Shown piece after piece: positions 51,813 through 60,449 of a stretch of DNA of 64,000 nucleotides. A program made the position numbers and the translations under genes. Every line of letters begins with the position of its first letter. The stretch's first letter is position 1. This stretch comes from an uncultured Clostridia bacterium (GTDB taxonomy: Bacteria > Bacillota > Clostridia > Christensenellales > Borkfalkiaceae): contig CAMWME010000004.1 in NCBI GenBank assembly GCA_947175325.1, positions 1 to 64,000 of the forward strand. Direction: 5' to 3'. Under the pieces are notes generated by a model. It was not told the DNA's origin. It did no database searches and worked only from the letters and a program-made list of their open reading frames with translations.

Positions 51813-52193
51813 TTAAATAATGCCCGCTTCCTTCTCTTTTCTGTAACGCTGCAAGGCGCTCAGATATTTTGAAGAAAGCTCCAAATTGTACCTTTGCTTT
51901 TCCTCGTAAGATAAGGTGGAGTAATATTCTTTATCGGTTAGTCTGCCCAAGGCGTCGGAAACTTCCCCTTCGGCTTCAAGCAACTCTTTTACTTTTTTGT
52001 AGAACTCGTCTTGCTTTTCGCCCTTGATTTCGCTTTTTACGCGGCTTTTAATGGAAGATTTAACCTTGATTTCACTAAGCCCTTTGTTTTTCGCGTCAAT
52101 AGTGTTTTTCTCAATGTTTTCCTTACAGTCTGCCCAGTAATTACTTTTAAGTCTGTTTTTAGCCGCTTTCGCCATTCGCTTTAAGTCATCCAT
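51813..52193 (-). CDS. Hypothetical helical, highly charged protein (126 aa)
   Basis: Start ATG 52193 lies about 15 nt after an AAAGGAGG site; a longer frame to 52271 would run through the rpsU terminator. The product is Lys/Glu-rich (MAKAAKNRLKSNYWADCKEN, IKSRVKSEIKGEKQDEFYKK) and predicts a helical bundle without membrane segments. It lies between rpsU and pcrA. In many Firmicutes a YqeY-like gene follows rpsU, but I see no clear YqeY match. Confidence 0.6.
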   Translation of the reverse strand: MDDLKRMAKAAKNRLKSNYWADCKENIEKNTIDAKNKGLSEIKVKSSIKSRVKSEIKGEKQDEFYKKVKELLEAEGEVSDALGRLTDKEYYSTLSYEEKQRYNLELSSKYLSALQRYRKEKEAGII

Positions 52194-52235
52194 AAAAATG
52201 CAAAATCCTCCTTTACTCGACATTTTCCGTAATGA

Positions 52236-52268
52236 AAAAAGTCCGTCGGACTTGCGTCCAACAGACTT
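52236..52268 (-). terminator. Terminator of rpsU
   Basis: On the minus strand AGTCTGTTGGAC pairs with GTCCGACGGACT (12 bp, two G-U) and is followed by TTTTTT. Confidence 0.82.
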
Positions 52269-52273
52269 CAAAA

Positions 52274-52450
52274 TTAATTTTTGTTTCTCTTTCTTGCAGC
52301 TTCTGCTTTCTTTCTGCGCTTAACGGAAGGTGATTCGTAGAATTCCTTCTTGCGAAGGTCGCCGATTATACCGTCACGCGAGCACTTTCTTTTAAAACGA
52401 CGAAGCGCGCTTTCAACTGATTCGTTCTCGCCTACTTTGATAGTTGACAT
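52274..52450 (-). CDS. rpsU: 30S ribosomal protein S21
   Basis: The 58-residue product is clearly bS21: [20 protein letters not shown], then [20 protein letters not shown] and the basic tail [15 protein letters not shown]. It binds near the 3' end of 16S rRNA and assists initiation. A promoter (52508-52536) gives a 60-70 nt leader, and a strong terminator follows. The gene is too short for many ORF cut-offs. Confidence 0.95.
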   Translation of the reverse strand: MSTIKVGENESVESALRRFKRKCSRDGIIGDLRKKEFYESPSVKRRKKAEAARKRNKN

Positions 52451-52507
52451 CTCTTTTCACCTACCCTTGCCTACGCGTTATTTGCTGAAAATTCAAACAG
52501 CTTTATA

Positions 52508-52536
52508 AGTATAACAAACGAATAAAATTAAGTCAA
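52508..52536 (-). promoter_or_regulatory. Promoter of rpsU
   Basis: Minus-strand TTGACT (52531-52536), 17 bp, TATACT (52508-52513). Confidence 0.75.
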
Positions 52537-52622
52537 TTGTTTTTAAGGAATTTATTACCATTATTTTTGTGTGGTTTTTAAAGCGCTTTTTACGCTCGAT
52601 TTTTGGGCGGTAAATATGCATA

Positions 52623-52649
52623 GACCCGCACATATGTGCCAAATAACGC
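52623..52649 (+). repeat. Dispersed motif, copy 11 (between FtsX-like gene and rpsU)
   Basis: The plus strand reads GACCCGCAC, then ATATGTGCC, then AAATAACGC. The C-run is broken by G but core and right flank are intact. Confidence 0.6.
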
Positions 52650-52663
52650 ACTTTTTCGACAAA

Positions 52664-54571
52664 TTACTCAATGGCTTTTAAGCTTTCGTTCATATCGATT
52701 TTTACGATTTTGCGCTTTAACATTAAAGTAACTATGAAGGCGAAGAAAATCACGATTGCGGGAGCGATTAGCCACCAGAACCAGTTTACGCCGCCTATAG
52801 AGCCGACAGCTATTACACTAAAAACGAGCCACATTATCAGCGTTGACAAGGGGTAGCCGAAGACTATGCCCACGGCGGTATCAATATAAACCTCACGGTA
52901 GATATAACCCGCCACTTCCTTTTCTTGATAGCCGAGAACCTTTAGCGTTGCAAGCTCGCGGTTTCTTTCGCTGACGTTGATATTAGTTAAAGTGTAGATA
53001 ACTGCGGCAGTTAATAGCCCCGCAAAGATTATTACGACGACTGCAATTGCCATAACCGACGGAGAATTTATTCCGCCGAACAGACAAACATCTAAAAGGG
53101 CAAGCCCCGCCATTACGAGTGCAGTTGACACTGCAACCGCCACCACCGTCATAATAAACCGCCCTAAATACCTTAAAACGTTACGCATCGTAGATTTGTA
53201 TTTAAACGAGAGGGCGTTCCAAATGAACGGAATTTTTTCCAAAAACACCTTTTTACCCGCCTTTGGCGGTTTGGGGCGGAGAAGATTTGCGGGCGTTTCG
53301 CTTGTCAGCTTTAAGCCCGCTATTAGCGTAGCTAATAAAGTTATGGCAACGATTACGAAAAATACTATTACATAGAAGGGCAACGCAACAGTTGAAGATA
53401 CGGGCGGCATTGCAAAGCTGTAATTGAATACGTAATAAATAAGATGTGCAAGCCCTAACCCCACGAAGTAGGAAGCCACGCCGCCTATACCCGCGGCAAT
53501 CATAGCAAACAATACGTATTTGAATACGATTTTAAATGAAGAATAACCGAGGGTTCTGAGGCACGCGATTTGCGCCCTTTCTTCTTCCATTAGCCTAGTC
53601 ATAGTGGACTGCGCGACGAGTGCGGTTACGAATACGAACGCGACCATCAAAACGAGCCCTATGCCCATAACCTTGTCTGCGTAAGAATTTAGCGAAACGA
53701 AGCTGTAATTGTCTTTAAGCGTCAGAATCTTTACGTCGGAGCTCTCGGCGTCTAATTCAAGTGCGGCGCTGACGACTGACTTTTGCTCTGCCAAATAGCT
53801 ATCGTATTTTTTATCGAATGCGTTGAATTTGTCTTTATCGCTGAATGAAAGATATACCGTATTCGTGGAAATAAGAGGCGCACCGGTAAACGGATTTTTC
53901 GGGATTAGGCTTGAGGACAAATACAAGATATTATCCAAAGTGTCAAGTGCGTTTGCCGCGTCGATGGTGTCGGGGACTTCCATATCCTCGTCGTTAAAAT
54001 CGCTGGGCTCGCCGTCGTTTGCAAAGGTCAACGGACTTAGTACTATACCCGCTATTTTGACGTCGATTTTGGGCAGTTGAGCCGCTAAACTCAAGGATAT
54101 ATGGGCACCAATCGAAAAACCGAGTATCTTGTTGTCGACTTTTTCACACAGTACTTCACCCTCTTTTGAAGGCATTTTTCCGTCGATAAGGTCGGGCTTA
54201 TTTACCGTCCACTCGCCCTCGGAATAGCCGTCCAAAAAGCACAAGCGCACCGTTTGCTTAACGCCGTCGATTTCCGTTTCGACGTCGAGCTGAACGCTCG
54301 TGCTTACGTTGTTAGCGCCGTAAGTTTCCTTCAAGATGTCGATACCCGATAGTTGACTTTCGCTAAACCCCGTAAGTGCTGTGCTTCGCAGCACCAAGTC
54401 GCTGACGTTTTGGGCTTTGTAGTAATCCGTCATGGAGTACTTTATTTTGTCCGTAGATGTACCGATGCCCGAAATAAAACCCACCGCCACTATGACGATA
54501 AAGATTATTGAGATGAAACGCGTTATATGCTTTTTGAACATTCGCGTTAGGGTTTTTAAGTAGGTTTTCAT
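52664..54571 (-). CDS. FtsX-like ABC transporter permease
   Basis: The 635-residue protein begins with an inner-membrane helix (about 14-36), has a 240-residue extracytoplasmic MacB-like domain, three helices (about 300-420), then a second FtsX domain with helices to about 615. It is a MacB/YhaP/FtsX-class permease of the type that exports peptides or senses antibiotics rather than translocating small solutes. The ATPase gene lies 1 bp upstream. A weak copy of the dispersed motif lies inside. Confidence 0.85.
   Translation of the reverse strand: MKTYLKTLTRMFKKHITRFISIIFIVIVAVGFISGIGTSTDKIKYSMTDYYKAQNVSDLVLRSTALTGFSESQLSGIDILKETYGANNVSTSVQLDVETEIDGVKQTVRLCFLDGYSEGEWTVNKPDLIDGKMPSKEGEVLCEKVDNKILGFSIGAHISLSLAAQLPKIDVKIAGIVLSPLTFANDGEPSDFNDEDMEVPDTIDAANALDTLDNILYLSSSLIPKNPFTGAPLISTNTVYLSFSDKDKFNAFDKKYDSYLAEQKSVVSAALELDAESSDVKILTLKDNYSFVSLNSYADKVMGIGLVLMVAFVFVTALVAQSTMTRLMEEERAQIACLRTLGYSSFKIVFKYVLFAMIAAGIGGVASYFVGLGLAHLIYYVFNYSFAMPPVSSTVALPFYVIVFFVIVAITLLATLIAGLKLTSETPANLLRPKPPKAGKKVFLEKIPFIWNALSFKYKSTMRNVLRYLGRFIMTVVAVAVSTALVMAGLALLDVCLFGGINSPSVMAIAVVVIIFAGLLTAAVIYTLTNINVSERNRELATLKVLGYQEKEVAGYIYREVYIDTAVGIVFGYPLSTLIMWLVFSVIAVGSIGGVNWFWWLIAPAIVIFFAFIVTLMLKRKIVKIDMNESLKAIE
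54091..54114 (-). repeat. Dispersed motif, weak copy (inside the FtsX-like gene)
   Basis: The plus strand reads TCAAGGATATATGGG, close to the reverse-complement core TCAAGCATATATGGG. The rest is diverged. Confidence 0.3.
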
Positions 54572-54572
54572 T

Positions 54573-55274
54573 TTACCACTCTATATCCTCAATGGGGCTG
54601 GGGTTAGGATTTACTACGATATTTTCGATTTTGCCGCTTTTTATGTACACGACCTTGTCCGCCATATCTTTGAGCGCGGAGTTATGCGTAACGACTATGA
54701 CGAGGCGCTTACTTGTTTTGCATACGTCGTGTAAAAGTTTCAAAATTTTCTTGCCAGTGTTATAGTCGAGCGCGCCCGTGGGCTCGTCGCATAAAAGAAG
54801 CTTGGGATTCTTTGCTATCGCGCGCGCGATGGAAACGCGCTGTTGCTCTCCGCCAGATAGCTGTGCGGGGAAGTTTGAAAGCCTTTCTTCAAGCCCGACT
54901 TCTGTTAAAACCTCCTTGGGATCAAGGTGGTCTTTGCAGATTTCGACTGCGATTTCAACGTTTTCGAGCGCTGTGAGATTGGGCATAAGGTTGTAGAACT
55001 GGAACACGAAGCCCACCTCGTTGCGCCTAAACTGAGTTAAGCCGCGCTTATCGAGAGAGGTTATCTTTTTGCCATCGAGAATAATTTCGCCCGAGGTGGC
55101 GTTATCCATTCCGCCCAAGAGATTTAAAAGAGTGGTTTTGCCCGCGCCCGAACTGCCGAGAATGACGACGAACTCGCCGTCCTCCAACTCGAAAGAAACG
55201 TCCGATAAAGCGGTTACGCTGACCGTGCCCGTTTTGTATTCTTTGCCGACACCCGTTAAAGTGAGAAAGCCCAT
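54573..55274 (-). CDS. ABC transporter ATP-binding protein (MacB/LolD type)
   Basis: The 233-residue ATPase has Walker [17 protein letters not shown] near residue 38, the Q-loop [10 protein letters not shown], signature [14 protein letters not shown] and Walker [13 protein letters not shown] with a D-loop. It energises the FtsX-like permease encoded immediately downstream. No two-component system adjoins, so the antibiotic-sensing class is not proven. Confidence 0.93.
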   Translation of the reverse strand: MGFLTLTGVGKEYKTGTVSVTALSDVSFELEDGEFVVILGSSGAGKTTLLNLLGGMDNATSGEIILDGKKITSLDKRGLTQFRRNEVGFVFQFYNLMPNLTALENVEIAVEICKDHLDPKEVLTEVGLEERLSNFPAQLSGGEQQRVSIARAIAKNPKLLLCDEPTGALDYNTGKKILKLLHDVCKTSKRLVIVVTHNSALKDMADKVVYIKSGKIENIVVNPNPSPIEDIEW

Positions 55275-55335
55275 AATAACCTCGAATACTTTTTTATAAA
55301 TTAAAACATTAATTTTGACGATTGTAAAGTATAAC

Positions 55336-55364
55336 TTGACTTTTTAAAAAAGTTTCATTAAAAT
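55336..55364 (+). promoter_or_regulatory. Promoter of tRNA-Leu
   Basis: TTGACT (55336-55341), 17 bp, TAAAAT (55359-55364), 28 bp upstream of the tRNA. Confidence 0.7.
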
Positions 55365-55391
55365 ATCACTTAATCGATATTGAATATTTTT

Positions 55392-55473
55392 GCGGATATG
55401 GCGGAACGGCAGACGCGCTGGACTTAGAATCCAGTGAGAAATCGTGTAGGTTCAAATCCTATTATCCGCACCA
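55392..55473 (+). tRNA. tRNA-Leu (TAG)
   Basis: GCGGATA pairs with TATCCGC. The anticodon arm CTGGA-CTTAGAA-TCCAG gives TAG. There is a longer variable region, and CCA is encoded. Length is 82 nt. Confidence 0.92.
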
Positions 55474-55640
55474 TAAAGCTTTGGTGAAAGTAATTTTGCC
55501 GAGGCTTTTATTTTGCAAAAAACGTGTAAAACGCGCGCAAAAGAGAAAAAATGGAAATATTCTAAAAAATTGTCTAAAAACGCACATATTGGCGGGGCAA
55601 TGCGCTTTTTGCGCTGATTTAATAACTAAAACACCCCGAA

Positions 55641-55667
55641 AGTGCGGCATATATGGGGGGCAATTGA
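55641..55667 (-). repeat. Dispersed motif, copy 12
   Basis: The C-rich strand is the minus strand: TTCAATTGCCCCCC, then ATATATGCCGCACT. Confidence 0.65.
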
Positions 55668-55707
55668 AATTTTGACGGTTTTTAAAAAATGCGAATAAAA
55701 AATAAAA

Positions 55708-55731
55708 CCGCTATATGTGCGGGGCAATTGA
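55708..55731 (-). repeat. Dispersed motif, copy 13
   Basis: The minus strand reads TCAATTGCCCCGCAC, then ATATAGCGG. It is 41 bp from copy 12 and in the same orientation. Confidence 0.55.
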
Positions 55732-55773
55732 AAAATTTTTGAGTTTAAATTTACAATTTTATTACAAAGTCTA

Positions 55774-55802
55774 TTGACTATTTTCAGATTTTTGCGTATA
55801 AT
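55774..55802 (+). promoter_or_regulatory. Promoter of yitT
   Basis: TTGACT (55774-55779), 17 bp, TATAAT (55797-55802). Confidence 0.75.
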
Positions 55803-55830
55803 TTAAGTGATAAATTCGGAGGCTTGGAAT

Positions 55831-56760
55831 TTGAAATCCGTCAAAAAAAACGGCAGCGGTAAGATTACGAAAAAAGCGGTTTTAAAAATTTTAAAGGACT
55901 ATTCGATAATTACGCTGGGCTGTATAATTTATTCCCTTGGCGTTGCCTTATTCCTTGACCCGTACAATATCGCGCCCGGCGGGGCAACGGGTATTGCAAT
56001 TATCATTAACGAAATATTGCCGATAGAAACGAACATAACGGGAATCCTGATTATTGCGATAAACGTTCCGCTGTTTATTTTGGGGGCGGTGTTCGTTGGA
56101 AAGAAGTTCGCAATTTCAACCTTGTTCGCGACGGTGGTTTCCTCCCTTATGATAGAGCTTTGGAACTTTGCTTTCAAGGACTGTGAAATTTTCAAGACGG
56201 ACGGACTCTTAATTCCCGCACTTATCGGCGGCGCGATGTTCGGGATAGGACTGGGACTTATATTCAGAATGGACTCCTCCACCGGCGGCACCGATATAAT
56301 AGTAAAGATTTTAAGAAAAAAATTCCGCTATATCAAGACCGGCATCATATCTATGATTATCGACGTAACGATAATGGGTGTGGCGTTTGCGGTTTTCCAA
56401 GACTTCGAGCTTGCGTGCTATACGCTTATAGCGATAGTCGTTTTCACCTTACTTTTCGATTTGGTTTTGTACGGCGGAAATTCCGCAAAGCTTTTATACA
56501 TTATTACCACGGAAGAAAAATCGGCGCTTATTTGCGACAAGATTTTAAAGGAGCTTGACATAGGCGCGACCTACGTTGAAGGCGAAGGCGCTTATACGGG
56601 CGAGGGACGGCGTATTATTATGTGCGCGGCTAAAAACTTCCAATACCCGAAAATCAGGGACGTTGTGAAAGGGATTGACCCCCACGCCTTTATGATAGTT
56701 TCTTCGGCGAAAGAAATTTACGGCGAAGGCTACAAAGACCACTTTGATGACGAGCTTTGA
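55831..56760 (+). CDS. YitT family membrane protein (DUF161 + DUF2179)
   Basis: The 309-residue product has five membrane helices (about 20-185) with the YitT signatures DPYNIAPGGATGIAII and RMDSSTGGTDIIVKIL. A C-terminal DUF2179 domain follows (TTEEKSALICDKILKELDIGATYVEGEGAYTGEGRRIIMC). The function of the family is not established. TTG 55831 is preferred because GGAGG lies 8 nt upstream; a longer frame starts at GTG 55807 without a site. Confidence 0.88.
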   Translation: MKSVKKNGSGKITKKAVLKILKDYSIITLGCIIYSLGVALFLDPYNIAPGGATGIAIIINEILPIETNITGILIIAINVPLFILGAVFVGKKFAISTLFATVVSSLMIELWNFAFKDCEIFKTDGLLIPALIGGAMFGIGLGLIFRMDSSTGGTDIIVKILRKKFRYIKTGIISMIIDVTIMGVAFAVFQDFELACYTLIAIVVFTLLFDLVLYGGNSAKLLYIITTEEKSALICDKILKELDIGATYVEGEGAYTGEGRRIIMCAAKNFQYPKIRDVVKGIDPHAFMIVSSAKEIYGEGYKDHFDDEL

Positions 56761-56880
56761 TTTCTCAAAACAGTGGACACCCACTGTTTTGCAAAGCGAG
56801 ATGAGCAAACGCATAAGGGGCGTTTGCGGTGCCCGAGGCGGCTGCTTCTCCTTACAGCCGACGAGAGAGCTTTGATTTCG
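56749..56880. repeat. 115-bp insertion-like segment flanked by 13-bp direct repeats
   Basis: GAGCTTTGATTTC occurs at 56752-56764 (yitT 3' end) and 56867-56879. Between them lie a perfect 10-bp hairpin (AAAACAGTGG/CCACTGTTTT, 56767-56790), which could be the yitT terminator, and a second stem (GCAAACG/CGTTTGC, 56805-56827). Confidence 0.45.
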
Positions 56881-56938
56881 TCTATTTAAAACTTGAAAAC
56901 TAAATTCGAACCACGGATAAATATAGAGGATGCAAAAA

Positions 56939-58498
56939 ATGAGTAAAGTTATAGCTTTAACGGGAACGTCCGGCGCAATGGGCGGCGAAGTGCTTTTAAG
57001 CCTTTTGCAGTCGGATAAAAACTTTAAAGTAAGATGTATTTTATTTGAGGATGAAAAGTCTATCCCTCCGTTCGTAAAAAAGACTATAAAAAAATATCGG
57101 GACAGAATTTACGCTTTTAAGGGCGATATTGCACACTACGACGACTGCGTGCATTTAATCGATGGGGCGGATTACGTGATAAACTGCGCCTCTTTGATAC
57201 CGCCTAAATCCGACCACGACCCGATGGGGACTTATAAGAGTAATTACATAGGCACCAAGAATATAGTTGACGCGATACTTGCAAGCGGGCGTGAAAAGGA
57301 AATAGCTTACGTACATATTGCTACCGTTGCTATGTATGGGCACAGAGCTTACCCCCACCTTTGGATTCGCGTGGGCGACCCGATGATTTCAAGCGATTAC
57401 GACGTGTATTCTATGCACAAAATGAAAGCCGAAAAGTACGTTTTGGAGAGCGGACTTAAAAGGTTTATATCTTTAAGGCAGACTGCCGTTCTTCATAAGT
57501 ATATGTTCAAGAATAATTTGAAGGACGGGCTTATGTTCCATACGGTATGGAACGGCGCGCTTGAATGGGTTACGGACGTTGACAGCGGTATCCTTTGCAA
57601 GAAAATCGTTGAAAAGGATTCTTCGGGAGAGCTTGACGGATTTTGGAATAAGATATACAATATAGGCGGCGGAATTAATTGCCGAGTTACGGGCTACGAA
57701 TCGATAAACGACGGGTTCAAGCTTATGGGCAAGGGCGTGAAGAAATTCTTCAAGCCTAACTGGAATATATCGAGGAACTTCCACGGCGGATGGTTCTACG
57801 ACAGTGACGAGTTGGAAAACGCATTGCACTACCGCACGGAATCAAACGATATTTTCTGGCAGAGAATGGGCAAGAAGTACTGGTACTTCAAGCTTGGCAA
57901 GATAGTGCCCTCTTCCCTCATTTCGACCCTTGCGATAAAGCGGCTTTTCAAAAACACAAACTCGCCTACGTACTGGTTGAAGCACGACAAGGAAGGACGC
58001 GTGCGCGCATTCTTCGGAGGGCGTGAAAAGTACGAGAGCATTCCTTCTAAGTGGGAAGATTATCCCCTTTTGTGCGAAGGCAAGCTTGAGGACGGCACCG
58101 CGGTGGACTACAACGCAATTAGGGACGGCAAGAACGCCGAGCCTATGCTTTTAGACCACGGCTACGACGATAAGAAGCCCATAGAAAAATGGACGCTTGA
58201 AGATTTGCAGAAAGCTGCCGCCTTCCGCGGAGGCAAGTGCCTTTCTACCGAATACGACGGCAACCCTTACAACAAGGTTTTGTGGGAGTGCCGCGACGGT
58301 CACAAGTTTGCGCTTACACCCTACACCGTGTTAAAGGGCGGGTATTGGTGCAATTTTGACGAACCTAAGCCTTGGCGCTACGGTGCGTTTGCGGATATAC
58401 CGTTCTACGGGCAAGTGTACTTTGACTCTCACGAGGAAAGCGAAACCGACAATACCTATCCGCTTACTGACCACGAAGAAGATTTTATTAAAAAATGA
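56939..58498 (+). CDS. NAD-dependent epimerase/dehydratase (SDR) with C-terminal extension
   Basis: Residues 1-300 form an extended SDR: cofactor motif LTGTSGAMGGEVL, and the Tyr-Lys pair in YSMHKMKAEKYV. The C-terminal 200 residues are unusual. About 405-475 contains KCLSTEYDGNPYNKVLWECR and GHKFALTPYTVLKGGYWC, a treble-clef-like spacing of Cys and His. Substrate unknown. Start ATG 56939 follows AGAGGA. Its stop overlaps the EFR1 ferredoxin gene by 4 bp, so it may work with that redox protein. Confidence 0.8.
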   Translation: MSKVIALTGTSGAMGGEVLLSLLQSDKNFKVRCILFEDEKSIPPFVKKTIKKYRDRIYAFKGDIAHYDDCVHLIDGADYVINCASLIPPKSDHDPMGTYKSNYIGTKNIVDAILASGREKEIAYVHIATVAMYGHRAYPHLWIRVGDPMISSDYDVYSMHKMKAEKYVLESGLKRFISLRQTAVLHKYMFKNNLKDGLMFHTVWNGALEWVTDVDSGILCKKIVEKDSSGELDGFWNKIYNIGGGINCRVTGYESINDGFKLMGKGVKKFFKPNWNISRNFHGGWFYDSDELENALHYRTESNDIFWQRMGKKYWYFKLGKIVPSSLISTLAIKRLFKNTNSPTYWLKHDKEGRVRAFFGGREKYESIPSKWEDYPLLCEGKLEDGTAVDYNAIRDGKNAEPMLLDHGYDDKKPIEKWTLEDLQKAAAFRGGKCLSTEYDGNPYNKVLWECRDGHKFALTPYTVLKGGYWCNFDEPKPWRYGAFADIPFYGQVYFDSHEESETDNTYPLTDHEEDFIKK

Positions 58499-59442
58499 GA
58501 GTAATTTTATACGTATTTTCAGGCACGGGCAACACTTTGAAGGTTGCGGGTCTGTATAAAAAATACTTGGAAAAAGCAAATACAGAAAATGCCACGGACG
58601 CGCCCGATGAGGGCGCGTCCGTGACGGTAGATATCTACCGCGTTTCCCAAAAGAGCGGCGAGATGCCCTCTCCCGACGGATACGATTTGGTGGGTATAGG
58701 CTATCCTATACACGGATTTTCGGCACCCGAGCCCGCAATTAAACTGTGCAAGGCTTTACCGCAAGTTGAAAACAAGCCCACCTTCTTTTTTAAGTCTTCG
58801 GGCGAGGGGCTGCATTTAAACGACTGCTCCTCGCAAAAGTGCCTTAAAATATTGACGAAAAAGGGCTACGACGTTATGTGCGAGAGACACATAGTTATGC
58901 CCTATAATATGATATACCGCCACAAGGACGCAATGGCGAAGCAGATGTGGATTTACGCACACGCGCTGGTTGATTTGCACTGCCGCGAGCTTTTGGAAGG
59001 CAAGCGGGAAAAAGTTAAGCGCAGCGTTTTAAAAGCAATGTGGGTTGCGCCCGTCCGCTTTTTAGAGCAAAAGTTCGCGCACCTACACGGACCCTTATTC
59101 AAGGTGCACAAGGATAAGTGCGTGAATTGTATGAGGTGCGTCAACGTTTGTCCGCAGAATAATATTAAATACGAGGACGGGAAATTCAAATTCGGGCACG
59201 ACTGCGTGCTTTGTATGGGGTGTTCCTTCGGGTGCCCCGCAGACGCGATTAGCGTGGGTGTGTTCGGGCTTTGGAAGGTTAACGGAAGCTACCGTGTGGA
59301 CGAGCTTGTAAAGGACGAGAGCATACCCTTCCCCTTTATCCCCGACGGGGCGAAAGGAATTTACAGACTCTATAAAAAGTATTACCGCGAGTGCGACGAA
59401 AAACTTGCGTTAGCGGGAATTGAGATAAACGATTATATTTAA
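58495..59442 (+). CDS. EFR1 family flavodoxin-ferredoxin fusion protein
   Basis: The 315-residue protein has an N-terminal flavodoxin-like domain (VFSGTGNTLKVAG near residues 7-19, then GYPIHGFSAPEPA). Two 4Fe-4S motifs follow near 205-245 (CVNCMRCVNVCPQNN and CVLCMGCSFGCPADAI). It is an electron-transfer protein of the EFR1 type, common in gut Clostridia. The 4-bp overlap with the SDR gene suggests it delivers or accepts electrons for that enzyme (inference). Confidence 0.88.
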   Translation: MRVILYVFSGTGNTLKVAGLYKKYLEKANTENATDAPDEGASVTVDIYRVSQKSGEMPSPDGYDLVGIGYPIHGFSAPEPAIKLCKALPQVENKPTFFFKSSGEGLHLNDCSSQKCLKILTKKGYDVMCERHIVMPYNMIYRHKDAMAKQMWIYAHALVDLHCRELLEGKREKVKRSVLKAMWVAPVRFLEQKFAHLHGPLFKVHKDKCVNCMRCVNVCPQNNIKYEDGKFKFGHDCVLCMGCSFGCPADAISVGVFGLWKVNGSYRVDELVKDESIPFPFIPDGAKGIYRLYKKYYRECDEKLALAGIEINDYI

Positions 59443-59455
59443 TTACAATATTTAA

Positions 59456-59484
59456 TTGACCCGACTTATAAAGTCGGGTATAAT
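59456..59484 (+). promoter_or_regulatory. Promoter with inverted repeat, also the end of the SDR-EFR1 operon
   Basis: TTGACC (59456-59461), 17 bp, TATAAT (59479-59484). ACCCGACTT and AAGTCGGGT (59459-59479) form a perfect inverted repeat that fills the spacer. It could be an operator, or a terminator of the upstream operon, or both. The ATG is 8 nt after the -10 box. Confidence 0.65.
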
Positions 59485-59492
59485 TATTTTGA

Positions 59493-60449
59493 ATGAAAAA
59501 TAACCATTTGATGAAAATCGGCGCGATTGCGGCTATTGCGGTATTCGGGATATACGGAATCGGCGTAAGCGTTATGCAATTTTTAAAGGGCGGCGACGGC
59601 ATTTTTAACGGAATAGGAACGCTGTTCGTCGGCTTTGTATTTTGCCTTATCGTTTACCTTTCGTTCTTTGGTAAATGGGGCGCTTTTTTGAGAAAATTCG
59701 GTGGCGCGAGGCACGGTGCGGACGCTGACGCATTAGACGCCGCCTACGAAGCGAGCACGGTTGATAAGTCGGGTTGGTATTCAGAAAGCGAAGAATTTAA
59801 GAAAGAGATGCGCGAAAGGCGCAAAAGAGAATATAAAGAAAAGAAATTCAAATTTAAAAAGGCGTGCATTGCGCCTTGCCTGATTTGCATTATAGGCTCC
59901 GCCGTTTGTTTTGCGATTGCGGGGGCGGAAATTTCTAAAATATACGGCGACGTCTACGTGAAGGCGCAAGCCGAAATAATAAATTACGTTACCGACGACG
60001 GGAAATCGCGGCTGGTATTTCAAATTATAGAAAACGGCAAAACCTATATTACTGCGGGCGCGGACAGCTGGTCGGGCGTCGACTTTATTGCGGGTAACAC
60101 CGTTACCGTGTATCACCCCGCGCTTCATCCCGAAGTTGTTTGGCAGCCCTCTACCGCCATTATGCTGTGCGCGGGCGGCGTTATGCTACTTGTTATGAGC
60201 CTTGTAATCTTTATGGCTATACACGGTATGACGGGTTACGTGGGCTTGCCGGTAGGGCTTATTTTTACGGGTATGTGCATAGCCGTCGAGGTTTCAATAG
60301 GCATTGCCGGAGGGTTTACGTTTTTTCAAATTACGTTTAGCGGGGCTTTCGTTTGCGCCGCTAACGGACTGCTCGGCTTTGGCGTTTTGTTCATTTGCAT
60401 AGGGTGCATAAACGTTTACCGCAGATTTACGGGGGACGAATTACTATGA
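59493..60449 (+). CDS. DUF3592-like membrane protein (318 aa)
   Basis: N-terminal helices (about 5-27 and 40-62), a charged linker with EMRERRKREYKEKKFKFKKA, then a helix at about 128-150. An extracytoplasmic DUF3592-type domain follows (VKAQAEIINYVTDDGKSRLVFQIIENGKTYITAG ... VTVYHPALHPEVVW), then three helices. Role unknown. The stop overlaps the next gene by 4 bp, and both share the domain type. Confidence 0.7.
   Translation: MKNNHLMKIGAIAAIAVFGIYGIGVSVMQFLKGGDGIFNGIGTLFVGFVFCLIVYLSFFGKWGAFLRKFGGARHGADADALDAAYEASTVDKSGWYSESEEFKKEMRERRKREYKEKKFKFKKACIAPCLICIIGSAVCFAIAGAEISKIYGDVYVKAQAEIINYVTDDGKSRLVFQIIENGKTYITAGADSWSGVDFIAGNTVTVYHPALHPEVVWQPSTAIMLCAGGVMLLVMSLVIFMAIHGMTGYVGLPVGLIFTGMCIAVEVSIGIAGGFTFFQITFSGAFVCAANGLLGFGVLFICIGCINVYRRFTGDELL

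Larger units (their letters stand above)
55474..55830. other. 357-bp gap between tRNA-Leu and yitT
   Basis: No convincing gene. It holds two copies of the dispersed motif in the same orientation (55641-55667, 55708-55731). A sigma-A promoter TTGACT-17-TATAAT (55774-55802) follows, with GGAGG before the TTG start of yitT. No strong terminator follows the tRNA. Confidence 0.6.

Noticed and set aside
56683-56705. ATTGACCCCCAC in yitT, like the left half of the motif
   Set aside because: The ATATGC core is missing and the sequence simply encodes IDPHAF.
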